A stretch of DNA of 64,000 nucleotides from Rhynchopus sp. YZ270_cl-10 (GCA_964035575.1 OZ037930.1:496001-560000); one strand, 5' to 3'. Shown: positions 20,159-30,579, numbered from the stretch's first letter. Translations and numbers: made by a program. The notes: generated by a model from the sequence alone, not told the origin.

Positions 20159-21199
20159 AACACCTCATTATTTTTCATAATAGTATTACTACTTTCGTTG
20201 CAGCTCGAAGATGTCAGATCTGAGTTGGTGCAAAGTGTGAAGGAATTCAGGGAAAATATTGGAGATACAGGGGAGAAAATAGAGACTGACCTGTCCAGTC
20301 AGTGTGGTGTACTTAGTTTCCAGTATTGGTGCCCAGCTGGTTCTGGAGGGGAGGGTGATTTGAGTAGATGTTGCTGTTTTTGCGTTGTGCTCTTTTTTTG
20401 GTCTTTAGACCAAAAAAATGTAGTGTTTGCTTTTATTTTGTTGATTTTGTGTTTTGTATCCATGACCAAGCGAGGCGCGGAACCTATAGGCTATTCGGCA
20501 TACCAATTCACAGTGGTCTTATCAGGAATCCTTTTTTGTGCTTTTTTTTTTTCAAAATAGAAGTAAAGAGTAAAAACTGGTTTCGACCGGTCCGATACCT
20601 GACCAGGAAAAGTTCCCCTTCGACCGCGCTCATCAGAAGGAGCAAGAGCTTAAAATAAGAAAGCCTTCGAAACTTTTCTACACGAATGATTTCATTGAAC
20701 GCATCCCAAACAACTAAAGCAATAAAAACAATAAAGACAAAAGGCATAGCCAGAGAATGCGCAACATGCGCATGGTTTTTGTGTGTGTTTTTTTTTTTAA
20801 TACATCATGCAGAGTCCAGGGTCCTCAGCCTGACCCCCCTCTGGGAATTTTAGGGGTGCAAAAAATTTTCTGTACAAAAGTGGTCAAAAAATTCTTCCAC
20901 ACACCTATACACGATGGCCCATACGAACCCAGGGTATGTTCGTAGCGGGGTACCCCAAATAAACGTTCCGCCATGTGCGCTACGACACTCAGTACCCATG
21001 CATAAAACGAAATACACTTCCACAGAATCACTTCGCTTGCTTTCCTGGAACTGCTAAAGGTGGCGACAATCGCAGGGTGTGACAGCCACCGAGTGGCGCT
21101 TGGCTGTGCCCGTTGACTCATGCGACGCTGAACCAACTTAAAATCAAAAATCTTGTATCAACTTGAAAAGAAAAGCAATGAATATTAAAATTACCGGTT
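20159..21199. other. Gene-free stretch
   Basis: 20160-20250 matches 27655-27750 upstream of LRR gene B. The rest contains poly-T and poly-A runs and no supported gene. 21186-21200 borders the ubiquitin-like fragment. Confidence 0.5.
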
Positions 21200-21520
21200 T
21201 CAGGCGTGCTGTACACGTCTGCTGCCACCTGCCGCCATCCGCGCAAGCCTCGCTGGTGTGAGGTCTGTCTCACTCAATGAACGAAGAGCTACAACGAATT
21301 CTTGTTTCTTCGTCTGCGTGAGCCTCACTGTGTCGCCAGCCCTCAGCGCTGTGATGTTGATGTCCTCTCCTTCGCCGTTCCCTCCGAAGCGCATGTCAAA
21401 GGTGTCCTCAGCAAACCCCACTGCAGTTGCCACCTTCCGCCGCAGGTCCTTCGCTGTGTCATCCACATCCACATCGACGACGTACGTATTACCATCAAAT
21501 CCCTCGATGTTGAGATGCAT
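21200..21520 (-). pseudogene. Ubiquitin-like-only fragment of the LRR family
   Basis: The 106-aa frame starts MHLNIEGFDG and carries the whole ubiquitin-like domain, nearly identical to copies A and B, and the linker (LRSLSETDLTPARLARM). It then diverges into a short unrelated tail before any LRR. The 5' region, including the CCACAACAG acceptor, is preserved. It is most likely a truncated copy, but it could express a free ubiquitin-like protein. There is no C-terminal Gly-Gly. Confidence 0.65.
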
Positions 21521-21729
21521 TTGTGTTTTGTGTGTTTTCTGTTGTGGGAGTGGTGGAGGATCAGTGGCAGGCGACAAACCACCTTGGCAGTTCATCTTCA
21601 CGGGAGAACAAATCGTATGCATCCCCGGAAAGTGACGAGAAGTACGGCTTCGGCACACACCTCATTATTCAAATAAGAGTGTGGCAGAAAAGAGGACAAA
21701 TCAGCGGACCATTTTATCGAGAGGTTCTG

Positions 21730-22214
21730 TTCCTCGACATATTCTCAAACTTTAAATGGGCGTGAGAGCAGGTGCAGATGGAAGCAGCGTGAAGCGTCCA
21801 CACCTGCCAACATCGCCCCACAGAGGAGCTCACCCCCTCCCTGCTGGCAGAGACACCGATCCAACGAACGACGTAGAATCCTAATATACTGTCGCAGTAA
21901 ACAAAAGGGGGTTGAAAGGGGGGTATTCGTATGTGCTATTTTTTTGTATTTTGTTGGCAAAGACCAAGGGGCGCAAAAAAAGGCATTTTGTCACCCAAAA
22001 AAAAAAAAACATTTACTTTCAACACAAAATGAAGTTGATCTTCAGACAACTCACCTTTTTTTCCAAACAGAACCCCCCTAAAGGGGTGATGCCGGAGATG
22101 CTAAAAACAGAGAACAAAACTGACGTCTATCCCACACCCCTTTATGAAAGTATTCAGCACAAAGTGAAGTTGATAGTGAAAACGCCTCTGGGACACAGGC
22201 ACTGACACTCCGCG
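21730..22214. repeat. 485-bp direct repeat, left copy
   Basis: This is identical to 25235-25721 apart from an A-run length difference that I can see. The pair brackets a LINE fragment and an ankyrin gene. It begins TTCCTCGACA and ends ACACTCCGCG. The outer flanks both read TCTG (21726-21729 and 25722-25725), a possible 4-bp target duplication. Confidence 0.9.
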
Positions 22215-22315
22215 GGATATCGAACCCCGGAGTGTTGCGCATGGGAGTGGTTTACAGGGAAGCTGTAAGCAGGTATACAGTCATTACCGCACCCTGACCG
22301 GGAAGGGGGGACAAC
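22205..22315 (-). other. tRNA-like fold at the end of the direct repeat
   Basis: The minus strand has a T-arm-like hairpin (GGGGTTCGATATCCC inside ACACTCCG/CGGAGTGT). Upstream are an anticodon-arm-like stem (CTGTA/TACAG) and a D-arm-like stem (GTCA/TGAC). There is no matching acceptor stem, so it is not a standard tRNA gene. It lies directly 3' of the LINE ORF2 fragment and may be the tail of that subfamily. Confidence 0.3.
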
Positions 22316-22320
22316 ACGAT

Positions 22321-22620
22321 TTAGAGATTCAAGAAAAGCACGTGTTTTGGCACACAACACTGGGCCTGGCCGCCGACGGAACGGAGGGAGTGCACACGAT
22401 CCTTCTTCACACCAGGGAATGGGGCGCGGCGGAGTTTCGCTGTTAAAGCTCGCGCGTTAGCCTTGACGATGAGCCTTTGCATGACCCGCCCACGCTCGCG
22501 GATATTAGAGGTCTGTTTGGCGAGGAAGACCCTTGTGCGCAATTCGAAGTCGACCGCGAGCTCGACACACGACACGCGGGGTTCTTTGCTCCACTCTAGT
22601 GTAATCACCCACCATAGGAA
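22321..22620 (-). mobile_element. LINE ORF2 C-terminal fragment of a divergent subfamily
   Basis: The 95-aa frame (WSKEPRVSCVELAVDFELR, KQTSNIRERGRVMQRLIVKA) aligns with the extreme C-terminus of the full LINE ORF2 (LKWSTANLPVTCVELAIDLE, RPTSNIRERAAALRTLLNKL). Identity is moderate, so it comes from another subfamily. It is a 5'-truncated copy, as target-primed reverse transcription usually leaves. Confidence 0.8.
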
Positions 22621-22722
22621 AGCACAAAAATGCCCAATAATTGCAAAAATAAATTTTCACTCTCGCTGAAATACAAATAAATTTTTATCCAAGCTCGCTT
22701 CGCTGTCGGAAAAACAATACCA

Positions 22723-25071
22723 CTAGTCCATCTGCTTCACATCCACTTTCGGCAAGTTCGCAAGATAGCGCACAATCTGGGAGTCGTACCCATCTTTTGT
22801 TGCAAGACCCAGACACGTGTCACCGTCATTGTCTGCGGCACTCACATCCGCACCGGCTTCGACCAACATCTTCAAAATTGCAATATTCTTCTCCGCAAAC
22901 CCGCTGCTAGCCCAGTGCCAAAACTGCATGTTCTCGTTCTCGCAAGCCAAGTGCAGAGGCGTACGTCCCCATTTGTTCTTTGCATTGACGTCTGCCCCTG
23001 CATCAATGAGCATCTGCACCACATCGACATGTCCTTTGTCCACCGCTTTGTGCAACGCAGTGTTGCCTGCATCATCTTCGCTATTCACGTCCACATCCTT
23101 CAAGCCCACAAGATAGCGCACAGTCTCGGTGTGCCCAAGCTGTGCCGCCATTGCAAGACACGTGTCACCGTCATTGTCTGTGGCACCTACATCCGCACCT
23201 GCTTCGACCAACATCTTCACAATTGCCATGTTCCCCTCCCTGCTAGTCAAGTGCAGAGGCGAACGTCCCGTGTTGTCCTCTGCGTCGACGTCTGCCCCTG
23301 CATCAATGAGCACCTGCACCATCTCTGTGTGTCCTTCGCCCACCGTACCATACGTTTCGGTTATCGCCCAGTGTAACGCAGTGAAGTCTCCATCAACTGC
23401 GCTATTCACATCCACATCCTTCAAGCCCACAAGATAGCGCACAGTCTCGGTGTGCCCATTCTGTGCCGCCATGGTAAGACACGTGTCACCTTCATTGGTT
23501 CTGGCACCTACATCCGCACCTGCTTCGACCAACATCTTCACAATAGCCATATTGCCCTTCCTGCTAGCCAAGTGCAGAGGCGTACGTCCCCATTTGTTCT
23601 TTGCGTCGACGTCTGCCCCTGCATCAATGAGCACCTGCACCATATCTGGGTGTTCTTGGTCCACCGCTTCGTGCAACGCAGTCCAGTCGTACTTATTTGC
23701 GCTATTCACGTCCACATCCTTCAAGCCCACAAGATAGCGCACAATCTCGGTGTGTCCATAAAATGCCGCCATGGCCGCAGTGGTAAGACACGTGTCACCT
23801 TTATCGTCTGTGGCACTTACATCCGCACCTGCTCTGACTAACATCTTCACAATTGCCATGTTCCCCTCCCTGCTAGCCAAGTGCAGAGGCGTACGTCCCC
23901 ATTTGTTCTTTGCGTTGACGTCTGCCCCTGCATCAATGAGCACCTGCACCATATAGACATGTCTTTTGTCCACCGCTTCATGCAACGCAGTTAAGTGATT
24001 CTTATATGTGCTATTCACGTCCACATCCTTCAAGCCCACAAGATAGCGCACAGTCTCGGTGTGCCCATGCTGTGCCGCCATGGTAAGACACGTGGCACCT
24101 TTATTGGTTCTGGCACGTACTTTCGCACCTGCTTCGACCAACATCTTCACAATTGCTATGTTCCCCCTCGTGCTAGCCAAGTGCAGAGGCGTACGTCCCC
24201 ATTTGTTCTTTGCGTTGACGTCTGCCCCTGCATCAATGAGCACCTGCACCGTATCGACATGTCCTTTGTCCACCGCTCTGTCCAACGCAGTGAAGTCGTT
24301 CATAGCTGCGCTTTTCACGTCCACATCCTTCAAGCCCACAATATAGCGCACAGTCTCGGTGTGCCCATGATGTGCCGCCATGATAAGACACGTGGCACCT
24401 TTATTGGTTCTGGCACGTACTTCCGCACCTGCTTCGACCAACATCTTCACAATTGCCATGTTCCCCCTCTTGCTAGCCAAGTGCAGAGGCGAACAGGCCT
24501 CGTCGTCCTTTGCGTTGACGTCTGCCCCTGCATCAATGAGCACCTGCACCGTATCGACATGTCCTTTGTCCACCGCTCTGTCCGACGCAGTGAAGTCGTT
24601 CATAGCTGCGCTTTTCACGTCCACATCCTTCAAGCCCACAATATAGCGCACAGTCTTGGTGTGCCTATGATGTGCCGCCATGGTAAGACACGTGTCACCT
24701 TTATCGTCTGTGGCACTTACATCCGCACCTGCTTCGACCAACATCTTCACCTTTGCCACATTACCGTTCTCGCAAGCCACAAGCAGAGGCGAACGACCCA
24801 AGCTGTTCCTTGCCTCGATGTCTGCCCCTGCATCAACGAGTGCCTGCACATCAGGACAGCCTCTCTTTGCTTCCCAGTGCAACGCAGTCATCCCGTTCTC
24901 ATCTGCGTGCTTCACGTCCACCTCTGGCAAACCCGCAACATTGCGCACAGTCTCGGTGTGTCCATGATGTGCTGCAGGCACTTCACTCGCCACATGTGTG
25001 GTGTTCCAGCGTCGACCGAACCGAATCATCCTTCTGTCGCGCAACAATCTCACAGAAAAACCCTTCAACAT
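22723..25071 (-). CDS. Ankyrin-repeat protein with a roughly 300-nt higher-order repeat
   Basis: About 782 aa from the ATG at 25071. Ankyrin repeats fill almost the whole protein in a triplet pattern of about 100 aa: HTETVRYLVGLKDVDVNS, then GHVDTVQVLIDAGADVNAKN, then WGRTPLHLASREGNMAIVKM. At DNA level the triplet recurs near 23125, 23440, 23745, 24055, 24353, 24653 and 24953. The start MLKGFSVRLLRDRRMIRFGR could be a mitochondrial presequence, but this is weak. Ankyrin arrays bind proteins; no catalytic domain is present. The near-identical blocks imply recent unequal exchange. The gene lies between 485-bp direct repeats. An upstream ATG at 25254 is in frame but lies in the repeat. Confidence 0.85.
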   Translation of the reverse strand: MLKGFSVRLLRDRRMIRFGRRWNTTHVASEVPAAHHGHTETVRNVAGLPEVDVKHADENGMTALHWEAKRGCPDVQALVDAGADIEARNSLGRSPLLVACENGNVAKVKMLVEAGADVSATDDKGDTCLTMAAHHRHTKTVRYIVGLKDVDVKSAAMNDFTASDRAVDKGHVDTVQVLIDAGADVNAKDDEACSPLHLASKRGNMAIVKMLVEAGAEVRARTNKGATCLIMAAHHGHTETVRYIVGLKDVDVKSAAMNDFTALDRAVDKGHVDTVQVLIDAGADVNAKNKWGRTPLHLASTRGNIAIVKMLVEAGAKVRARTNKGATCLTMAAQHGHTETVRYLVGLKDVDVNSTYKNHLTALHEAVDKRHVYMVQVLIDAGADVNAKNKWGRTPLHLASREGNMAIVKMLVRAGADVSATDDKGDTCLTTAAMAAFYGHTEIVRYLVGLKDVDVNSANKYDWTALHEAVDQEHPDMVQVLIDAGADVDAKNKWGRTPLHLASRKGNMAIVKMLVEAGADVGARTNEGDTCLTMAAQNGHTETVRYLVGLKDVDVNSAVDGDFTALHWAITETYGTVGEGHTEMVQVLIDAGADVDAEDNTGRSPLHLTSREGNMAIVKMLVEAGADVGATDNDGDTCLAMAAQLGHTETVRYLVGLKDVDVNSEDDAGNTALHKAVDKGHVDVVQMLIDAGADVNAKNKWGRTPLHLACENENMQFWHWASSGFAEKNIAILKMLVEAGADVSAADNDGDTCLGLATKDGYDSQIVRYLANLPKVDVKQMD

Positions 25072-25234
25072 AACAAGACCTCTTTTGGATATAGACGCAG
25101 AAGAGAAAGGGTGGGGATGTGTAATCAGTTTCCTATTCAGGTGTGTGGTGTGTCGTGTATGGTGCGTGGGGGATATCTCACTGAGCATGCAGAGGGGAAG
25201 GTGTGACAACTCAAAAGTTATACTGGGGTAATCG

Positions 25235-25721
25235 CTTCCTCGACATATTCTCAAACTTTAAATGGGCGTGAGAGCAGGTGCAGATGGAAGCAGCGTGAAG
25301 CGTCCACACCTGCCAACATCGCCCCACAGAGGAGCTCACCCCCTCCCTGCTGGCAGAGACACCGATCCAACGAACGACGTAGAATCCTAATATACTGTCG
25401 CAGTAAACAAAAGGGGGTTGAAAGGGGGGTATTCGTATGTGCTATTTTTTTGTATTTTGTTGGCAAAGACCAAGGGGCGCAAAAAAAGGCATTTTGTCAC
25501 CCAAAAAAAAAAAAAACATTTACTTTCAACACAAAATGAAGTTGATCTTCAGACAACTCACCTTTTTTTCCAAACAGAACCCCCCTAAAGGGGTGATGCC
25601 GGAGATGCTAAAAACAGAGAACAAAACTGACGTCTATCCCACACCCCTTTATGAAAGTATTCAGCACAAAGTGAAGTTGATAGTGAAAACGCCTCTGGGA
25701 CACAGGCACTGACACTCCGCG
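25235..25721. repeat. 487-bp direct repeat, right copy
   Basis: Right partner of 21730-22214. The two copies are nearly identical, so the duplication is young. It overlaps the immediate 5' flank of the ankyrin gene. Confidence 0.9.
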
Positions 25722-25839
25722 TCTGGTCAGGCCTTTTGCCGCTAAAGGCCTTGTGTTTCATGAAAACAACAAAACGAAACTGATGAGATGGAGACTAAGC
25801 AGTGTTCAAGTGTGAGTAGCAAAAGAGGGAGAGGTGTTG

Positions 25840-26152
25840 TTACTTTCGTTCCACATAACGTACTGTCTTTTTTTCCATCTTCTTCGATACAAACCTACCT
25901 GTGGACCCACCGACCCCACCCCACATCCCACCCACTGCAATGAAACGGAAGAAGAGGCTGCCAAACTGAAGCAGGAAGGGAAGGGGTGATGCTTTTACAT
26001 ACAACAGAGAGAAAGAAACGAAAATAAATGCCGCAACAAAACATATTCCCAACGCAGTTGTTGGGTTGAAGACGTCTTTCTTGCTTTGCTGAGTTACCTC
26101 GCAAGAAGGGAATAAACCAGACAATAACCGCCACTAGATCTCTGAACAACAT
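25840..26152 (-). other. Possible small membrane-protein exon
   Basis: A minus frame encodes two hydrophobic segments (ALGICFVAAFIFVSFSLLYV and LLQFGSLFFRFIAVGG), followed by a GTAGGT donor-like site near 25898. There is no ATG start in frame and no clear partner exon, so I do not call a gene. Confidence 0.2.
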
Positions 26153-26277
26153 TCCTCTGGAAAGCTAGTAAAGTGTATTCGTTGAACGCAGCCAAATGTG
26201 TCAGATCTGATTTTTTTGCTCCTGTTTGTGCCACCAGCACCGAACCCTCAAAGCTTACCGTTGCCTCAGAGACACTT

Positions 26278-27516
26278 CTATCTGCCTCTCAATACTAGAA
26301 AGTAGTATGTTTCTAAAGTGCAATCTTCAAGAAACACCATCCCTACTTGTGTCACACCACTTAGTCCTGTAAAGTCGATGGTGGTTATCCCTGTGCAACC
26401 TGATAAGAACCCGTTCCCAACGCTTGTGACACTTCCCAACCCTGCAAAGTCGATTGAAGTTAACGCCGTGCAACCTGTTAAGAAGTTGCACCCAAGGCTC
26501 TTGACACTTCCCAATCCTGCAAAGTTGATTGAAGTCAACATCGCGCAACTATATAAGAAGTGCTGCCCAAGGCTTGCGATAATGCCCAGTCCTGCAAAGC
26601 CGATTGAGGTTAACGTCGTGCAACCTGCTAAGAAGAAGTTACCAAGGCTTGTGACACTGCTCAAACCCGCAAAGTCGATTGAGGTTAACGTCTTGCAATC
26701 TGATAAGAAGTAGTTCCCAAGGCTTGTGACTCTGCTCAGTCCTGCAAAGTCGATTGAAGTTAACGCCTTGCAACCAGATAAGAAGGAGTCCCTAAGGCTT
26801 GCGACACCTCCTAAACCGGCAAAGTCGATTGAAGTCAACGACGGGGAAGTCAACGACGTGCAATTTGATAAGAAGCCGGCGTCAAGGCTTGTGACACTTC
26901 CCATTCCCGCACAGTCGATTGAAGTTAACGTCGCGCAACCTGCTAAGAAGTACTCCCCAACGCTTGTGACACTTCCCAATCCTGCAAAGTCAAAAGTGCG
27001 TAATGACGTGCACCCAGACAGGAAGTCCCGACCTATTGTCGTGACGTTGTGCAACCCAGACAAGTTAATTGATTCCAATGATGAACACTCAGATAAGAAG
27101 TAGTCATCAATCGCAGTAATAGCCAACGGGGCACTCAGATCAAGGATACGTATGTTAGCCTTTGCGAGGAACTTGGACGGAATCACAGTCACAACTTCTG
27201 CCTGCAGAAGCAGCTGCGCTACCCTGGGGTCTCTCACACGCATAGGCCACCATGTGAGGTCTGTCTCACCCAATGAACGAAGAGCTGCAATGGCTTCTTG
27301 CTTCATCGTCTGCGTGAGCCTCACTGTGTCGCCAGCACTCAGCGCTGTGATGTTGATGTCCTCTCCTTCGCCGTTCCCTCCGAAGTCCATGCGGAAGCTG
27401 TCTTCAGCAAACCCCACTGCAGTTGCCACCTTCCGCCGCAGGTCCTTCGCTGTGTCATCCACATCCACATCGACGACGTACGTATTACCATCAAATCCCT
27501 CGATGTTGAGTTCCAT
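26278..27516 (-). CDS. Ubiquitin-like/LRR protein B
   Basis: The 412-aa protein has a ubiquitin-like fold at residues 1-75 (MELNIEGFDGNTYVVDVDVD, ITALSAGDTVRLTQ). A helical linker (AAL RSLGETDL) and about a dozen BspA-type LRRs of 23 aa follow, ending VFLEDCTLETYYFLVLRGR. The ubiquitin-like domain aligns with ubiquitin from the first beta strand to the TLHL-like strand but lacks the Gly-Gly tail, so it should act as a docking domain, not a conjugated tag. One repeat carries an extra SLTSP insertion shared with copy A. Start choice: the acceptor ACAACAG ends 19 nt upstream of ATG 27516; the in-frame upstream ATG lies beyond the acceptor. It is probably cytosolic, with no signal peptide. Confidence 0.85.
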   Translation of the reverse strand: MELNIEGFDGNTYVVDVDVDDTAKDLRRKVATAVGFAEDSFRMDFGGNGEGEDINITALSAGDTVRLTQTMKQEAIAALRSLGETDLTWWPMRVRDPRVAQLLLQAEVVTVIPSKFLAKANIRILDLSAPLAITAIDDYFLSECSSLESINLSGLHNVTTIGRDFLSGCTSLRTFDFAGLGSVTSVGEYFLAGCATLTSIDCAGMGSVTSLDAGFLSNCTSLTSPSLTSIDFAGLGGVASLRDSFLSGCKALTSIDFAGLSRVTSLGNYFLSDCKTLTSIDFAGLSSVTSLGNFFLAGCTTLTSIGFAGLGIIASLGQHFLYSCAMLTSINFAGLGSVKSLGCNFLTGCTALTSIDFAGLGSVTSVGNGFLSGCTGITTIDFTGLSGVTQVGMVFLEDCTLETYYFLVLRGR

Positions 27517-27654
27517 TTGTGTTTTGTGTGTTTTCTGTTGTGGGAGTGGTGGAGGATCAGTGGCAGGCGACAAACCACCTTGGCAGTTCATCTTCACGGG
27601 AGAACAAATCGTATGCATCCCCGGAAAGTGACGAGAAGTACGGCTTCGGCACAC

Positions 27655-28512
27655 ACCTCATTATTTTTCATAATAGTATTACTACTTTCGTTGCAGCTCG
27701 AAGATGTCAGATCTGAGTTGGTGCAAAGTGTGAAGGAATTCAGGGGAAAGTACTATGCTGTCAACAGATCTCGTTGGTGGCTCTATCTTTGCTTGTTTCC
27801 AATCACACTTCGTGTTGGGAAAAGAATTAGAAAGACGAGAGTCTCATCTTTCAAATGAAAAAGTCTCAGAAAGTAAAATACAAACAAAACTCTGTTGTGT
27901 CGACAACCATGTTAAAAAAGACCACAGCTAGTTTGTCTTCATAAATGCTGCACACAACACGCTGTACCCACAATACAATCTCGTTTCGCTCAGACAGTTT
28001 CACTTCTCTAACTGTGCTTGAGAAACGCAACCTACGGTCTGGAGCTGACCAAAGAAATACCACACGAATGCAACAGAATAACGACAAAAAAAGTAGAGGG
28101 GAAATATTGGCATGTGAACTCGTCTCATGTGTATACACACAAACACAGCCAATGTCCGCGTAGAATACACAACCTAACACCTGCTTTCAAACACAGACAC
28201 AACAAAGAGCACGCAAGAATTATGACCTGTGTGCACACATTGCTGTTCTTTAGCAAGACTACGCACGCCAATGACAATCACTTCACCGACAGTCTCTGCC
28301 GAAGCGACTCTTCACAGAACACTCTGTGTGCCATGCACACTACCACGATGCATCGCAGTGTGCTCCACTTCGAAGCTCATCTAACCTGATTCCTTGTTGA
28401 TGACCACTTCCAAACCCTCCCTCCCTTTCAACACATCCCCACCACCTTAAAACCCTGCTCCTGTTGTGCCAGCACCGAACCCTCAAACCTTGCCGTTGCC
28501 TCAGAGACACTT
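27655..28512. other. Gene-free stretch between LRR genes B and C
   Basis: The first 100 bp match the region upstream of LRR A. 28295-28512 matches the region downstream of LRR A. The middle (27850-28290) is unique in this window with no supported gene. Confidence 0.5.
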
Positions 28513-29826
28513 CTATCTGCCCTCAATAGCTCTCAATGCTGGAAAGTCGTATGTTTCTAAAGAAGTGCAACCTGCAAGAAACCACTTCCCTACTTGTGTC
28601 ACACCACTTAGTCCTGCAAAGTCGATGGAGGTTAACTCTTTGCAATCCTGTAAGAAGTGGCCCCCAAGGCTTGTGACGCTGCTCAATCCTGCAAAGTTGA
28701 TGGAGGTTAACGCCGTGCAACCTGATAAGAAGAAGTCACCAAGGCTTGTGACACTTCCCAAGCCTGCAAAGTCGATTGAAGTTAACGACGTGCAACCTGA
28801 TAAGAAGAAGTTCCCAAGGCTGGTGACACTGCTCAATCCTGCGAAGTTGATGGAAGTTAACGCCTTGCAACCACAGAAGAAGGAGTCCCCCACGGTTGTG
28901 ACATTGCTCAATCCTGCAAAGTCGATTGAAGTTACCGACGTACAACGTGATAAGAAGAACTCCCCAAGGCTCGTGACACTGCTCAAACCTGCAAAGTTGA
29001 TTGAAGTCAACGTCGTGCAACCGGATAAGAAGAAGTCGCCAAGACTTGTGATACTGTCCAATCCTGCAAAGTCGATTGAAGTCAACATCGTGCAACCAGA
29101 TAAGAAGTACTTCCCAACGCTTGCGACTCTGCTCAAACCTGCAAAGTCGATTGAAGTTAACGACGTGCAACATGATAAGAAGAAGCCCGCAACGCTTGTG
29201 ACACTGCTCAATCCTGCAAAGTCGATTGAAGTCAACATCGTGCAATGTGATAAGAAGCCCTCCCCAACGCTTGTGACACTTCCCAATCCTGCAAAGTCAA
29301 AAGTGCGCAATGACGTGCACTCGTACAGGAATCGCCGAGCTATTCTCGTGACGTTGCGCAACCCAGACAAGTTAATTGATTCCAATGACGAACACTTTGC
29401 TAAGAAGTTGCCATTAATCGCAGTAATAGCCAACGGGGCACTCAGATCAAGGCTACGTAAATTAGTGAGCGCGAAGAACTCGCGCGGTATCGCAGTCACA
29501 ACTTCTGCCTGCAGAAACAGCTGCGCTACCTTGGGGTTTTTCACACACGCAAGCCTCTCTGGTGTGAGGTCTGTCTCACCCAATGAACGAAGAGCTGCAA
29601 TGGCTTCTTGCTTCATCGTCTGCGTGAGGCTCACTGTGTCGCCAGCACTCAGCGCTGTGATGTTGATGTCCTCTCCTTCGCCGTTCCCTCCGAAGTCCAT
29701 GTCAAAGCTGTCCTCAGCAAACCCCACTGCAGTTGCCACCTTCCGCCGCAGGTCCTTCGCTGTGTCATCCACATCCACATCGACGACGTACGTATTACCA
29801 TCAAATCCCTCGATGTTGAGTTCCAT
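28513..29826 (-). CDS. Ubiquitin-like/LRR protein C
   Basis: The 437-aa protein has the same layout as B: ubiquitin-like domain 1-75, linker with LTPERLACVKNPKVAQLFLQ, then regular 23-aa LRRs ending LETYDFPALRAIEGR. The repeat units are more uniform than in B. The acceptor CACAACAG ends at 29866, 39 nt before the ATG. The 5' leader carries an expanded GTTTT/GTGTTTT microsatellite compared with B and D. The upstream flank (29880-30000) is shared with copy D, so C and D form one promoter class and A, B and the fragment another. Confidence 0.85.
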   Translation of the reverse strand: MELNIEGFDGNTYVVDVDVDDTAKDLRRKVATAVGFAEDSFDMDFGGNGEGEDINITALSAGDTVSLTQTMKQEAIAALRSLGETDLTPERLACVKNPKVAQLFLQAEVVTAIPREFFALTNLRSLDLSAPLAITAINGNFLAKCSSLESINLSGLRNVTRIARRFLYECTSLRTFDFAGLGSVTSVGEGFLSHCTMLTSIDFAGLSSVTSVAGFFLSCCTSLTSIDFAGLSRVASVGKYFLSGCTMLTSIDFAGLDSITSLGDFFLSGCTTLTSINFAGLSSVTSLGEFFLSRCTSVTSIDFAGLSNVTTVGDSFFCGCKALTSINFAGLSSVTSLGNFFLSGCTSLTSIDFAGLGSVTSLGDFFLSGCTALTSINFAGLSSVTSLGGHFLQDCKELTSIDFAGLSGVTQVGKWFLAGCTSLETYDFPALRAIEGR

Positions 29827-29907
29827 TTGTGTTTTGTGTTTTGTGTTTTGTGTTTTATGTGTTTTCTGTTGTGGGAGTGGAGGAAGACACAGCCATTGAT
29901 AATCCAT

Positions 29908-30579
29908 TCTTCTTTGCGTATGGGCAAAGAGCCTTCGGTAACAGACTCGGTAGGTGATGTCGGTTCGTGGTGCGCCAAGAAAAAAGAGGAAAAGGGTGGA
30001 GAAGATTATTGTGACAGGTCAACAGCACAGTGTTTCTAGCGTTGACATCACTTGGTTTCAATCCCTCCCACATGAGCCCAGCACAGAAGCTGGCACAGTC
30101 CCACAGTCCAATGCATGCAAAAGAGAGCTGACAAGAGGGGTTGGGAGAGAAGGGGGGAAAGGGTTCTTACGTTTTCATATCTGTGGGGATCACGTGAATG
30201 AAATGGACAAAGCAAAGTATGGTCAAATGCGCATGGTGTGGCAATGCGCCTTGAGTGGAAAATAACAACAAAAACAGCAAACAAAAGAAACAAGGAAACA
30301 AGAGAGAAGGCAGACAAGACACAGAGCAAAGCGGGTGGTCCCGCGCCAGTGTGTTGTCAGTTGTCTCTCCTGCCATGCAGGTGTGTACCACAGGCAAGAC
30401 TCGCGTGGTCGAAACACAACACTGCAGAAAATGCAATAAAGGAGAAAGTATTTGACAGAATAAGAAAAAGATAAAGAAAAATTTATAAGATGATCCTAAG
30501 CCTCTCGCGCTTAGTCACCTTCAGATAATTGTGACAAAGAATGGTGCTGTCCTCTCCCAGCAAGATCAGAACAGCTCAC
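29908..30579. other. Intergenic stretch; right part is duplicated from 17190-17607
   Basis: 29880-29990 matches 37715-37830 upstream of LRR D. From about 30140 on it matches 17190-17607. It includes a LINE-tail repeat at 30475-30525 in the 3' UTR of Cys-rich copy 2. Confidence 0.7.
30475..30525 (-). repeat. LINE 3'-tail repeat in the 3' UTR of Cys-rich copy 2
   Basis: Identical in form to 17505-17556 and carried along by the segmental duplication. Confidence 0.85.

Noticed and set aside
23995-25206. Long plus-strand frame opposite the ankyrin gene
   Set aside because: Antisense shadow of a highly repetitive coding sequence; the minus frame gives clear ankyrin repeats.
21730-25721. LTR retrotransposon from the direct repeats
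   Set aside because: Ends are not TG...CA and no gag or pol-like coding sequence lies inside; the structure is reported only as direct repeats.
28466-29899. 477-aa plus-strand frame opposite LRR gene C
   Set aside because: Antisense shadow with the same 23-aa periodicity caused by the LRR repeats.
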